DNA of 55,404 bases. Source: Kitasatospora phosalacinea. Its GTDB lineage: Bacteria > Actinomycetota > Actinomycetes > Streptomycetales > Streptomycetaceae. The stretch covers positions 1 through 55,404 of the forward strand of contig NZ_JNYE01000041.1 of assembly GCF_000717185.1 (NCBI RefSeq), read 5' to 3'. Each line of letters opens with the position of its first letter. The first letter of the stretch is position 1. The position numbers and the translations under genes were made by a program. Shown piece by piece: positions 39,772 to 47,907 of the stretch. The notes below the pieces were generated by a model. That model was not told the DNA's origin. It ran no database searches and saw only the letters and a list, made by a program, of their open reading frames with translations.

Positions 39772-40989
39772 ATGCGCACCGAATACGACACCGTCGTGGT
39801 CTCCGGCCTCGGGGCCACCACCCCGCTCGGCGGAACCGCCCCCGCCACCTGGCGGGCCATGTGCGAAGGACACAACGGCATCCGCACCCTCGACCGCCCC
39901 TGGGCCGCCGACCTGCCGATCCGGATCGCCGGACAGCTCGCCGTCGAGCCCTCCGAGGTCCTCGACCGGATCGAGGCCCGCCGCCTGGACCGCAGCGAGC
40001 AGCTCGCCCTGATCGCCGCCCGCGAGGCCTGGGCCGACGCCGGACGCCCCGACGTGGAGGGCGAGCGGCTCGCCGTGGTGATCGGCACCGGCACCGGCGG
40101 CGCGGTCACCATGCTCGACCAGGACGACGTCCTGGAGCGCTCCGGCGTCCGCAAGGTCTCCCCGCACACCGTCCCGATGCTGATGGCCAACGGCCCCGCC
40201 GCATGGGTCTCCATCGACCTCGGCGCCCGGGCCGGCGCCCACACCCCCGTCAGCGCCTGCGCCTCCGGCGCCGAGGCCGTCGCCCTCGGGCTCGACCTGA
40301 TCCGGCTCGGCCGCGCCGACGTGGTCGTGGCCGGCGGCACCGAGGCCTGCCTGCACCCGCTGCCGCTGGCCGGGTTCGCCCAGGCCCGCGCGCACTCGCT
40401 GCGCAACGACGACCCGGCCCGCGCCTCCCGCCCCTTCGACGCCGGACGCGACGGCTTCGTCATCGCCGAGGGCGCCGCGGTGCTCGTCCTCGAACGCGCG
40501 GGCCTCCGCCCGTCCCGGCGGCGCTACGCCACCCTGGCGGGCGCCGCCGTCACCTCCGACGCCCACCACATCACCGCCGGGCACCCCGACGGCCAGACCC
40601 GCGCCGTCCGCGGCGCCCTCGCCGACGCCGGGCTGACCCCCGAGGCCGTCGGCCTGGTCCACGCCCACGCCACCTCCACCCCCAAGGGCGACCTCACCGA
40701 GGCCGAGACGCTCACCCGGGTCTTCGGCCCGCACCGCCCCGCCGTCACCGCCACCAAGTCGATGACCGGCCACCTCTTCGGCGCCGCCGGGGCGCTGGCC
40801 GCCCTCGCCACCGCCTACGCGCTCCACCACCAGCACGCCCCCGCCGTCCGCAACCTCACCGACCCCGACCCGGAGTTCCTCCCGCTGAACCTCCTCACCA
40901 CCTCCGGCCCGCTCCCGCACACCGCCGCCCTCACCAACTCCTTCGGCTTCGGCGGCCACAACGCGAGCCTGGTCCTCACCCGCGCCTGA
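39772..40989 (+). CDS. fabF: Beta-ketoacyl-ACP synthase II (FabF type), orphan
   Basis: A 405-residue ketosynthase. The catalytic triad is visible: Cys163 (TPVSACASGAEA), His299 (LVHAHATSTPKGD) and His334 (ATKSMTGHLFGAAGALAA), with Lys329. The C-terminus has LTNSFGFGGHNASLVLTRA. It condenses malonyl-ACP with an acyl-ACP. There is no ACP, acyltransferase or chain-length factor next to it, so it is not part of a recognisable polyketide or fatty-acid operon here. It may tune fatty-acid composition or serve an ACP encoded elsewhere. The TPKGD segment has a Pro-Lys in place of the usual Pro-Xaa of FabF. Start is ATG 39772 with GGGAG 9-10 nt upstream. Confidence 0.9.
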   Translation: MRTEYDTVVVSGLGATTPLGGTAPATWRAMCEGHNGIRTLDRPWAADLPIRIAGQLAVEPSEVLDRIEARRLDRSEQLALIAAREAWADAGRPDVEGERLAVVIGTGTGGAVTMLDQDDVLERSGVRKVSPHTVPMLMANGPAAWVSIDLGARAGAHTPVSACASGAEAVALGLDLIRLGRADVVVAGGTEACLHPLPLAGFAQARAHSLRNDDPARASRPFDAGRDGFVIAEGAAVLVLERAGLRPSRRRYATLAGAAVTSDAHHITAGHPDGQTRAVRGALADAGLTPEAVGLVHAHATSTPKGDLTEAETLTRVFGPHRPAVTATKSMTGHLFGAAGALAALATAYALHHQHAPAVRNLTDPDPEFLPLNLLTTSGPLPHTAALTNSFGFGGHNASLVLTRA

Positions 40990-40990
40990 A

Positions 40991-41074
40991 CCCGGCCCGA
41001 CCCGGCCCGACCCGGCCCGACCCGGCCCGGCCCAACCCGGCCCAACCCGGCCCAACCCGGCCCGACCCGGCCCG
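40991..41074. repeat. 10-bp tandem repeat array after the ketosynthase gene
   Basis: About eight units of 10 bp: CCCGGCCCGA three times, then CCCGGCCCGG, CCCAACCCGG three times, and CCCGACCCGG. It fills the gap between the convergent ketosynthase and WYL-regulator genes. Such arrays are prone to slippage and vary in length among strains. Confidence 0.8.
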
Positions 41075-41092
41075 CGGCGCGCGGACGGGGGC

Positions 41093-42049
41093 TCACTCCC
41101 CGTTCTCCTCCGCCACGCCCCGCAGGAGGCGCAGCAACTCCTGCCGCACCTCCTGCGGGGCCAGCACCCGCAGCGGGACGGCCAGCCCCAGCAGGTACCG
41201 GGCCAGCCCCTCCGCGTCGGGCCCGCCGATCTCGACCACGCAGGCCCCGGGCCCGTCCGGACGGTGCGTGCCGACGCTCGCCGGGACCAGCCGCAGCGCC
41301 TCCTCCAACGGCACCGGGAAGCGCACCGACGCGTACACCGGGTACCGGCCGGTCCCGGTGTTGCGCACCACCAGCAGCGCCGGGTCGGGCGGCTCCACCG
41401 GCTCCGCGACCGGCTGCCCCGTCCCCCGGACCTGCACCACCCGGTCCGCCCGGAAGGTCCGCCACTCGCCCCGCGCCACGTCCAGCGCGACGAAGTACCA
41501 GCGCCGCCCGTTGTGCACCAGGCGGTACGGGTCGACCTCCCGGACGCTGTCCCGGCCCCCGCCGTCGCGGTACGACAACCGGACGCGCTGCCCGCCCCGG
41601 CACGCCCCGGCCAGCTCCAGCAGCGTCCCCGGGGCGATCTGCGGCTCCCCGGGCCGGTGCGCGTGCACGAAGGTCGCGTCCATCCCGGCGAGCCGCTCCG
41701 CGACCCGCCGCGGCAGCGACTGCTGGAGCTTCAACAGCGCCGACAGCGCGGCCTGGTCGCCGCCGAGCACCCCGCTGGACGCGGCCCCGCGCAGCGCCAC
41801 CGCCACCGCCAGCGCCTCCTCGTCGTCCAGCAGCAGCGGCAGCGCCCGGGCGCCGCCGCTGAGCCGGTAGCCGCCCCAGGGGCCCGGCTCGGACTCCACC
41901 CCGTACCCGAGCTCCCGCAGCCGCGCGACGTCCCGGCGCACCGTGCGGTCGGTGACCTCCATCCGCTCCGCGAGCTCCCCGCACGTCCACGACGGCCGTG
42001 AGGACAGCAGTGAGACCAGGCGCAGCAGGCGGGCCGAAGTGGTGAGCAC
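41093..42049 (-). CDS. HTH/WYL-domain transcriptional regulator (YafY type)
   Basis: 318 residues from GTG 42049. The N-terminus is a DeoR-like HTH_11 domain (TSARLLRLVSLLSSRPSWTCGELAERMEVTDRTVRRDVARLRELGYGVES). The WYL domain spans about 140-230 (GQRVRLSYRDGGGRDSVREVDPYRLVHNGRRWYFVALDVARGEWRTFRADRV), followed by the WCX-type C-terminal domain. WYL domains bind ligands or nucleic acid, and YafY-type proteins of actinobacteria usually regulate the adjacent gene. Here that is the divergent VOC protein, and the 25-bp inverted repeat in between is the likely operator. Confidence 0.9.
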   Translation of the reverse strand: MLTTSARLLRLVSLLSSRPSWTCGELAERMEVTDRTVRRDVARLRELGYGVESEPGPWGGYRLSGGARALPLLLDDEEALAVAVALRGAASSGVLGGDQAALSALLKLQQSLPRRVAERLAGMDATFVHAHRPGEPQIAPGTLLELAGACRGGQRVRLSYRDGGGRDSVREVDPYRLVHNGRRWYFVALDVARGEWRTFRADRVVQVRGTGQPVAEPVEPPDPALLVVRNTGTGRYPVYASVRFPVPLEEALRLVPASVGTHRPDGPGACVVEIGGPDAEGLARYLLGLAVPLRVLAPQEVRQELLRLLRGVAEENGE

Positions 42050-42068
42050 GTCCGGAATTCTCCCCCAC

Positions 42069-42105
42069 GACCAGGACCGAACCTGTCCTGGTCGGCTCCT
42101 AGCCT
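42069..42105 (+). promoter_or_regulatory. Inverted repeat and promoter between WYL regulator and VOC gene
   Basis: GACCAGGAC (42069-42077) and GTCCTGGTC (42085-42093) are perfect inverted repeats with a 7-bp spacer. A -10 TAGCCT follows at 42100-42105, ending 7 nt before ATG 42113, so the VOC mRNA is probably leaderless. The repeat overlaps the expected -35 position and the regulator's own start region. Confidence 0.65.
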
Positions 42106-42112
42106 CGTCCCC

Positions 42113-42508
42113 ATGAACACCACGGACACCAACGACGCCTCCACGCCCGCGATCCGCTACGTCGCCGTCACCTTCGACTGCCCCGACCCGGCCGAACTCG
42201 CCCGCTTCTACGGCGAGGCCCTCGACCTGCCCACCCTCTACTCCGGCGAGGACTTCGTCCTGCTCGGCCGCGAGGGCGCCCCCGGCCTCGGCTTCTCCCG
42301 CATCGCCGACTACCGGCGCCCCACCTGGCCCGACCCCGCCCACGAGAAGCGCGCCCACCTCGAATTCGGCGTCGACGACCTGGACGCGGCCACCACCCGC
42401 ATGCTCAAGCTGGGCGCCACCGAGCCCGACACCCAGCCCTCCCCCGACCGCTGGCGCGTCCTCCTCGACCCCTCCGGCCACCCGTTCTGCCTCACCACCC
42501 TGGCCTGA
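42113..42508 (+). CDS. VOC family protein (glyoxalase/bleomycin-resistance fold)
   Basis: A 131-residue protein with two beta-alpha-beta-beta-beta modules: IRYVAVTFDCPDPAELARFYGEALDLPTLYSGEDFVLLG and then RAHLEFGVDDLDAATTRMLKLGATEPDTQPSPDRWRVLLDPSGHPFCLTTLA. The ending DPSGHPFCL is typical of the glyoxalase-like group. Members bind small hydrophobic molecules or metals; roles range from detoxification to antibiotic sequestration. Metal ligands (His/Glu) are not all clear, so a binding role may be more likely than catalysis. Expression is probably governed by the divergent WYL regulator. Confidence 0.85.
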   Translation: MNTTDTNDASTPAIRYVAVTFDCPDPAELARFYGEALDLPTLYSGEDFVLLGREGAPGLGFSRIADYRRPTWPDPAHEKRAHLEFGVDDLDAATTRMLKLGATEPDTQPSPDRWRVLLDPSGHPFCLTTLA

Positions 42509-42938
42509 GCAGGCCCCCCCCGGGGCCCGGGGAACGGCGGCGGGCCCGGGCCCGCCGCCGGTGCACTGCCATCGGTGCACCGCCATCGGTGCACCGCCGC
42601 TGCACCGCCGCGGTACGCGCACCGGCTCCGGGCCCCGTTCACGGCCCGGCCCCGCCGTTCCCTCCCAGGTCGCGCCGTCCCCACGGGTGAGCGCGGTGAT
42701 CCGCCGGGCGGCGCCCATCACGGCCCCGCGTCCGTGCGGGGCGAACCGGACGGCGCCGGTGACGGCCCGCCCGAGGGCGCCGTTGCCCGCGGCGGCGAGG
42801 TCCCAGGGCAGTCCGCTGCCGAGCACGGTCCCGGTCCGGATGCCGATGTGCTCGCCCCCCGCGCCGCTCAACGTCGCTCTCCATCACCATACCCACACGT
42901 TCTGTCACCGCACCGCCCTCCGCTAGCCTGGGGGCACG
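42509..42938. other. 430-bp gap with repeat elements; no gene supported
   Basis: Starts with a copy of the dispersed repeat core GGGGCCCGGGGAACGGCG (42522-42539). It runs into a perfect 26-bp palindrome at 42535-42560 that can terminate the VOC transcript. Next comes a small tandem array, GCCATCGGTGCACC twice plus partial units (about 42558-42605). Open frames on the minus strand cover 42600-42870 but lack an RBS and a recognisable family. The last 40 bp hold TAGCCT (42924-42929), the likely -10 for the methyltransferase gene. Confidence 0.5.
42535..42560 (+). terminator. Perfect 26-bp palindrome after the VOC gene
   Basis: CGGCGGCGGGCCC and its exact complement meet at 42547/42548. It lies 27 bp past the VOC stop and can fold into a long GC stem; there is no T tract. 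Confidence 0.5.
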
Positions 42939-44093
42939 ATGAACTGTTTCACCACCGCCTGGGGCGAGTTCGAGCTGGCCCGTTTCCCGGAGGATCCGCG
43001 CGAGCAGCTGCGCGCCTGGGACGCCGCCGACGAGTACCTGCTGCGGCACCTGCACGAGGAGGCGGTGCCGCTGGACGGGGCCGTCACCGTCCTGGGCGAC
43101 CGCTGGGGCGCGCTGTCGACCGCGCTGGCGTCGAAGGCCGCCGGCCTCACCGCGGTCACCGACTCGTACCTGGCCTCGCGCGCGATCGCCGCGAACCTGG
43201 CCCGCAACGGTCTCGACCCGTCCGCGGTCGCGGTCCGCAGCACCCAGGACGCCCCGCCGTCGCGGGTCGACGTGCTGCTGGTGCGCGTCCCGAAGAGCCT
43301 GGCGCTGCTGGAGGACCAGCTGCACCGGCTGGCCCCGGCGGTGCACGAGGGAACGGTCGTGGCGGGCACCGGCATGGTCACCGAGATCCACACCTCGACC
43401 CTGAACCTCTTCGAGCGGATCCTCGGCCCGACCCGCACCTCGCTGGCGGTCCGCAAGGCCCGCCTGGTCCACACCGCCCCGGCACCGGACCTCGCCCGCC
43501 CGGCCAACCCGTGGCCGCTGCGCTACCGGCTCCCGGACGACGTCGGCGCCCTGTCGGGCCGCCAGGTCGCCAACCAGGCGGGCGTGTTCTGCGCGGACCG
43601 CCTGGACATCGGCACCCGCTTCTTCCTCCAGCACCTGCCGGAGCCGACCGGCGCCCCGCGCCGGGTCGTCGACCTGGGCTGCGGCAACGGCGTCGTCGGC
43701 ACGGCCGCCGCGCTCGCCGACCCGCGGGCCGAACTCCTCTTCGTGGACGAGTCGTTCCAGGCCGTGGCCTCCGCCGAGGAGACCTTCCGCACCAACCTGG
43801 GCCCGGACCGCCGCGCCGAGTTCCTGGTCGGCGACGCCCTGGCCGACGTCCCGACCGCCTCCGCCGACCTGGTCCTGCTGAACCCCCCGTTCCACTCCCA
43901 CCAGGCCACCACCGACGCCATCGCCCGCCGCATGTTCACCGGCGCCCGCCGCGTCCTGCGCCCGGGCGGCGAACTGCGCGTGGTCGGCAACCGCCACCTC
44001 GGCTACCACGTCACGCTGCGCCGACTGTTCGGCGGCTGTCGAACCGTGGCGGGCAGCCCGAAGTTCACGGTGCTGAGCGCCACCCGCCGGTGA
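42939..44093 (+). CDS. RlmG/RsmC-type rRNA guanine-N2 methyltransferase
   Basis: A 384-residue protein with the duplicated layout of RlmG/RsmC: a degenerate N-terminal methyltransferase-like domain (about 1-180) and an active C-terminal one. SAM motif I is VVDLGCGNGVVGTAAALADP (about 243-262). The catalytic motif IV is LLNPPFHSHQ (about 313-322), the NPPF typical of amino-group methylation of guanine. It ends LFGGCRTVAGSPKFTVLSA, where RlmG proteins also have a Lys-Phe ending. The predicted target is 23S or 16S rRNA (in E. coli RlmG acts on G1835). A TAGCCT -10 ends 9 nt before ATG 42939. Confidence 0.88.
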   Translation: MNCFTTAWGEFELARFPEDPREQLRAWDAADEYLLRHLHEEAVPLDGAVTVLGDRWGALSTALASKAAGLTAVTDSYLASRAIAANLARNGLDPSAVAVRSTQDAPPSRVDVLLVRVPKSLALLEDQLHRLAPAVHEGTVVAGTGMVTEIHTSTLNLFERILGPTRTSLAVRKARLVHTAPAPDLARPANPWPLRYRLPDDVGALSGRQVANQAGVFCADRLDIGTRFFLQHLPEPTGAPRRVVDLGCGNGVVGTAAALADPRAELLFVDESFQAVASAEETFRTNLGPDRRAEFLVGDALADVPTASADLVLLNPPFHSHQATTDAIARRMFTGARRVLRPGGELRVVGNRHLGYHVTLRRLFGGCRTVAGSPKFTVLSATRR

Positions 44094-44167
44094 ACCCGCC
44101 GGTGAACCCGCCGCCTCCCTGCGCCGCACGGTAGCCTCCCCGGAACGATCACCACGGGGGGCGAAGG

Positions 44168-45163
44168 ATGACAGCGGTACGGACGCTCACGGTTCCGGGC
44201 GGGGTGCGGTCACTCCTCTGGGACGGGGACGACCTGCTCGACCTGGTCGGCGGCGGCCGGAGGTGGGCGCCGGACGGGACGGAGCGAGGCTCCCTGCTCC
44301 ACTGGGGCTTCCCGTTCGACCGGGCGGCGCTCTCCCCTTCCGGCCGGTACGCGGCGGTCTGGACCGAACGCGGCACCAAGGGCCTGCTGCTGGAGACCGA
44401 GGAGCTGCGGGTCCTGCGGGAGGTCAACCGCAGCTACTACTGCGCGGAGGACTACGACTACCCGCTGGCGCTCGGCCGGTTGCCGGACGGCCGAGAGGTC
44501 GTGGTGCACTGTCCCGAGGAGTACAACGAACTGCAGGTCGAGGACCTGGTGACGGGCGAGCGCCTCACCACGGGCCCCCGCGAGCCCGTCGACGCCTTCC
44601 ACTCCCGCCCCGAGGTGAGCCCGGACGGCCGGCACCTGCTGGTTGCGGGCTGGGTGTGGACGCCCGTCGGAACGGCACGCGTCCACGACCTCGCCGCAGC
44701 ACTCACCGACCCGGCCGCGCTCGACACCGAGACGCTGTTCGAGCCGCACTCCGGCATCGCCGGGGAGGTCGGCGCGGCCTGCTGGCTGGACGCGCAGCGG
44801 ATCGCGGTGTCCACCACCGATGACCCGGACGGTCCGGGGGCGCAGCTCGGGCCGCTGCACCTGGGCGTGTGGTCCGTCCCGGAGCGCCGCTGGCTGCACC
44901 TCAGCCCGCTGGACGCCCCCACCGGCGCCCTGCTGGCCCGCGGCGGGCAGGTGGTCGCGCTGCACGGCCACCCGCGCCTGCTCGACGCCGCGACCGGCAC
45001 CGTGCTCGCCGAGTGGCCCGAGCTCGAACTCCCCCGGAAGGACCGGGCGTACGGCGTCACCCACGTCCCCTCCCCGGTCGCCGCGCTCAGCCCCGACGGC
45101 ACCCGCCTCGCCGTCGCCCGGCCGGACGCGATCGCCGTGGTCGACCTCCCCGCCGCGGTCTGA
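44168..45163 (+). CDS. Hypothetical beta-propeller-like protein
   Basis: 331 residues from ATG 44168. WD-like blades include VRSLLWDGDDLLDLVGGGRRWAPDGTERG, AALSPSGRYAAVWTERGTKGLLLETEELRVLREV, EVSPDGRHLLVAGWVWTPVGTARVHDL, and VAALSPDGTRLAVARPDAIAVVDLP at the end. The chain looks like a five- to seven-bladed propeller and has no signal peptide. Its style matches the proteins at 26033 and 33551, but the sequences are diverged. A TAGCCT box lies at 44132-44137, giving a short leader with GGGGG before the start. Function is unknown; probably a binding scaffold. Confidence 0.65.
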   Translation: MTAVRTLTVPGGVRSLLWDGDDLLDLVGGGRRWAPDGTERGSLLHWGFPFDRAALSPSGRYAAVWTERGTKGLLLETEELRVLREVNRSYYCAEDYDYPLALGRLPDGREVVVHCPEEYNELQVEDLVTGERLTTGPREPVDAFHSRPEVSPDGRHLLVAGWVWTPVGTARVHDLAAALTDPAALDTETLFEPHSGIAGEVGAACWLDAQRIAVSTTDDPDGPGAQLGPLHLGVWSVPERRWLHLSPLDAPTGALLARGGQVVALHGHPRLLDAATGTVLAEWPELELPRKDRAYGVTHVPSPVAALSPDGTRLAVARPDAIAVVDLPAAV

Positions 45164-45287
45164 ACCACCGCCCCTCCCCTGGTGTACGCACTGTCTCCGC
45201 GGTGCTCTAAGGTGAGCGCCGTTTCGCTGTGGACCATCGCCGTGGACGCCTCCGCGGCCGAGCACCACCGCCAGGGGAGGCACCGTC

Positions 45288-46217
45288 ATGGACACTGCAC
45301 AGCCCGCCCCGGGAGCCACCGCCCCCGAGGCACCGGCACCCGTCTGCTTCCGGCACCCCGGCCGGGAGTCGTACGTCCGCTGCACCCGCTGCGACCGCAA
45401 CGTCTGCCCGGACTGCCGGCGCGAGGCGGCGGTCGGCTACCAGTGCGTGGAGTGCGTCAAGTCCGGCCACCAGGGCACCCGCCGGGCCCGGACGGCGTTC
45501 GGCGGCCGGATCACCAGCCGCCCGTACGCGACGATCGTGCTGATCGTGCTGAACGTGGCCGCGTACCTGGTGGAACTGGCCCGGCCGGGGACGGCCGATC
45601 AGCTCGCGATGCTGGGCTCGGGCGTGGTGGTACCGGACGACGCCGACCCGTACACGTACGTCTACCACCTGTCGGGCGTGGCGCACGGCGAGTGGTACCG
45701 GCTGATCACCAACGCGTTCGTCCACCTCGAACCGACCGCGCCGCCGATCGGCGTGCTGCACGTCCTGAGCAACATGTACTGGCTGTGGATGCTCGGCCGG
45801 GTGGTCGAGAACCGGCTCGGCGTGCTGCGCTTCCTCGCGCTGTACCTGCTGTCCGCGCTGGGCGCGTCCGCCGTGGAGTACCTGATCGCCTCGGACAGCC
45901 TGTCGCTGGGCGCGTCCGGCGCGGTCTTCGGCCTGGCCGGCGGGTACTGGGTGCTCAGCCGCAGCCAGGGCTACGACCCGCTCGGCGGGAACCAGTTGAT
46001 GGTGACGTTCGTGGTCTGGATGCTGCTGTCGGCGAGTTTCACCTCCTGGCAGGGCCACCTGGGCGGCCTGCTCACCGGCCTGGCCGCGGGCGCCGCCCTC
46101 GGCTACGCGCCGCGGCAGCAGCGCGGGCTCGTCCAGTCGATCAACCTGGTCGCGGTCCTGGGCGTGGTGGCGATCGTGATCGTGATCGCCGCCGACCGGA
46201 TCACCCCCCTCACCTGA
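45288..46217 (+). CDS. Rhomboid family intramembrane serine protease with N-terminal zinc-ribbon
   Basis: A 309-residue membrane protein. Residues 19-57 carry a B-box/zinc-ribbon-like cluster (CFRHPGRESYVRCTRCDRNVCPDCRREAAVGYQCVECV). Six to seven membrane segments follow. The catalytic dyad is clear: Ser210 in LGASGAVFGLAGG and His257 in QGHLGGLLTGLAAG. HVLSNMYWLWMLGRVVENRLG is the conserved loop and second helix of rhomboids. It cuts membrane proteins within or near their transmembrane helices; substrates are unknown. This fusion is standard in actinobacteria. A TAAGGT -10-like box lies at 45208-45213, about 75 bp upstream. Confidence 0.93.
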   Translation: MDTAQPAPGATAPEAPAPVCFRHPGRESYVRCTRCDRNVCPDCRREAAVGYQCVECVKSGHQGTRRARTAFGGRITSRPYATIVLIVLNVAAYLVELARPGTADQLAMLGSGVVVPDDADPYTYVYHLSGVAHGEWYRLITNAFVHLEPTAPPIGVLHVLSNMYWLWMLGRVVENRLGVLRFLALYLLSALGASAVEYLIASDSLSLGASGAVFGLAGGYWVLSRSQGYDPLGGNQLMVTFVVWMLLSASFTSWQGHLGGLLTGLAAGAALGYAPRQQRGLVQSINLVAVLGVVAIVIVIAADRITPLT

Positions 46218-46271
46218 CGGACGCCTCCAGCCCCGGCCCGGCCCCGGCTCCGGCCCCGCCTCCTGTCCCGG

Positions 46272-47657
46272 CTACCGCTCCAGCGCCAACTCCAGCTCCC
46301 GGTACGCCTCGCCGAGCAACGCCGCCGCCTCGCGCAGCCGCTGCTCGGCGAGCCCGGCGTAGCCGAGCGTGACGGCCGCCGGGCCCGGCCCGAGCCGCCC
46401 GGGGGCGACGGCGGCGACCCGCACCCCGCGCCGCAGCGCCGCGGCGGCGAACCCCGACTCGCCCACGCCCGGCGGCAGTTCGGCGTACAGGTGCAACCCG
46501 GCGGCGACGCCTCGCAGTTCGGCCGCCGGGAGGTGCTCGCGCAGGGCGGCGGCCAGCGCGTCGCGGCGGGCCCGGTAGCGGGGGCGGACGGCGCGCAGGT
46601 GGCGGTCGTAGCCGCCGCTCTCCAGCAGTGCGGCGAAGGCGAGTTGGTCGATCGCACCGGTGCCGAGGTCGGCGTACCGCTTGGCCTCCCGGAAGTCCTC
46701 GGCGAGCCAGCCGGGCAGCACCGCCCAGCCGAGCCGCAGCCCGGGCGCCAGGGTCTTGCTGAGCGAGCCCAGGTAGACCGTCCGCTCGGGTGCCAACCCC
46801 TGGACGGCGCCCAGCGGTTCGCGGTCGTAGCGGAACTCGGCGTCGTAGTCGTCCTCCACCACCAGCCCGCCGCGCCTTGCCCAGGCGGCGAGTTCGCCGC
46901 GGCGGCGGGCCGACAGCGCGACCCCGGTGGGGTACTGGTGGGCGGGCGTGACCAGGACCGCGTCCGCCCCGACGGCCGCCAACTCCCGTACGACCAGGCC
47001 CTCCTGGTCGACGGGTACGCCGACCGGCTCGACGCCGTGGGCGCGCAGCAGCTCCAGCGTGCCGGGCGACGCGGGGTCCTCCACGGCGATCCGCCGCCGC
47101 CCGTGCCGGGCCAGCACCTCGACGAGCAGCGCCAGCCCCTGCCCGACCCCGCTGACCACCGTCACCCGCTCCGGCCGCGCGGCCACCGCCCGCACCCGGC
47201 CCAGGTACGCCGCCAACTCCCTTCGCAGCTGCGGCAGTCCGGCCGGGTCCCCGTACCCGAGGTCCCGGTTCGCGGCGCCCTGCAGCGCCCGCCGCACCGC
47301 CCCCGCCCAGGCCGCCCGCGGGAACGCCCCCAGGTCGGGCGAGCCCGGCTTCAGGTCGTACCGCGGCTCGGCCGCCACCACCCGGACGTCCGCCTGCGGG
47401 TGCTCGGCCGCCACCCCGTCCGCGACCCTCGTCCCGGATCCCTGCCGCCCCACCAGGTAGCCCTCGGCGGCGAGTTGCTCGTACGCCTCGACCACCACCC
47501 CGCGCGAGACGCCCAGTTGGGCGGCCAGCACCCGGCTCGCGGGCAGCCGCGCCCCCGCCACCAGCCGCCCGTCCCGCACCGCCGCCCGCAGCTCCCGCGT
47601 CAGTCGCCCGGCCAGCTCCCCGCCGCCGTCCCCCAGCGTGATCAGCAACTCCCGCAC
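46272..47657 (-). CDS. MocR/PdxR-type regulator (GntR HTH fused to aminotransferase-like domain)
   Basis: 461 residues. The N-terminus is a GntR winged helix (LAGRLTRELRAAVRDGRLVAGARLPASRVLAAQLGVSRGVVVEAYEQLAAEGYLVGRQGSGTRVA). The rest is a fold-type I aminotransferase domain with the PLP Lys at about 301 (VYLGSLSKTLAPGLRLGW) and DYDAEFRYDREPLGAVQ. MocR proteins sense PLP adducts or amines and often activate a divergent gene. Here the divergent gene is a DMT exporter, and two direct repeats lie upstream of its promoter. I chose GTG 47657, where AGGAGG stands 8 nt upstream, over GTG 47666, which overlaps the RBS. Confidence 0.9.
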   Translation of the reverse strand: MRELLITLGDGGGELAGRLTRELRAAVRDGRLVAGARLPASRVLAAQLGVSRGVVVEAYEQLAAEGYLVGRQGSGTRVADGVAAEHPQADVRVVAAEPRYDLKPGSPDLGAFPRAAWAGAVRRALQGAANRDLGYGDPAGLPQLRRELAAYLGRVRAVAARPERVTVVSGVGQGLALLVEVLARHGRRRIAVEDPASPGTLELLRAHGVEPVGVPVDQEGLVVRELAAVGADAVLVTPAHQYPTGVALSARRRGELAAWARRGGLVVEDDYDAEFRYDREPLGAVQGLAPERTVYLGSLSKTLAPGLRLGWAVLPGWLAEDFREAKRYADLGTGAIDQLAFAALLESGGYDRHLRAVRPRYRARRDALAAALREHLPAAELRGVAAGLHLYAELPPGVGESGFAAAALRRGVRVAAVAPGRLGPGPAAVTLGYAGLAEQRLREAAALLGEAYRELELALER

Positions 47658-47675
47658 CCCGCCCACCTCCTACTC

Positions 47676-47803
47676 GCCGAAGTGCCCGCCAGGGGCCCGC
47701 CGAAGGACCCGCCGAAGTGCCCGCCGAAAGGCCCACCGGGGCCCGGGGTGCGGCGGCCCCGAGCTGCTACCGGCCGGAGCCCGCCGGAAGTCCGAGCTGC
47801 TGC
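47676..47803. repeat. Short CCGCCGAAG repeats followed by second copy of the dispersed element
   Basis: CCGCCGAAG-type units recur four times in 47676-47730. Positions 47738-47803 then align without gaps to 18013-18078: both start GGGGCCCGGGG, and 33 bp further on share CGGCCGGAGCCC within a 33-bp stretch of 29 identities (47771-47803). No right-hand inverted terminus was found here, so this copy looks partial. It lies in the 5' region of the MocR gene. Confidence 0.6.
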
Positions 47804-47839
47804 GTGCCGGACAGCAGGCCCCTCAACCTACCCGTCCCG

Positions 47840-47900
47840 ATTGGTCCTCTCCAGCACCCCGCAAGTGGCCCTGGGAACCGAACCACCCCGCTCCTAGCGT
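47840..47900 (+). promoter_or_regulatory. Promoter of the DMT gene with two direct-repeat MocR sites
   Basis: ATTGGTCCT (47840-47848) and AGTGGCCCT (47864-47872) are direct repeats with centres 24 bp apart. They resemble the direct-repeat boxes (AAGTGGNCC type) bound by PdxR/MocR proteins. A -10 TAGCGT at 47895-47900 ends 7 nt before ATG 47908. The repeats sit just upstream of the -35 position, the usual place for an activator. Confidence 0.55.
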
Positions 47901-47907
47901 GGCACCC

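Noticed and set aside
42600..42871. Minus-strand frame beginning MSGAGGEHIGIRTG upstream of the methyltransferase
   Set aside because: Part of it reads like protein, but there is no stop until the WYL gene and no RBS; I cannot separate it from a shadow frame.
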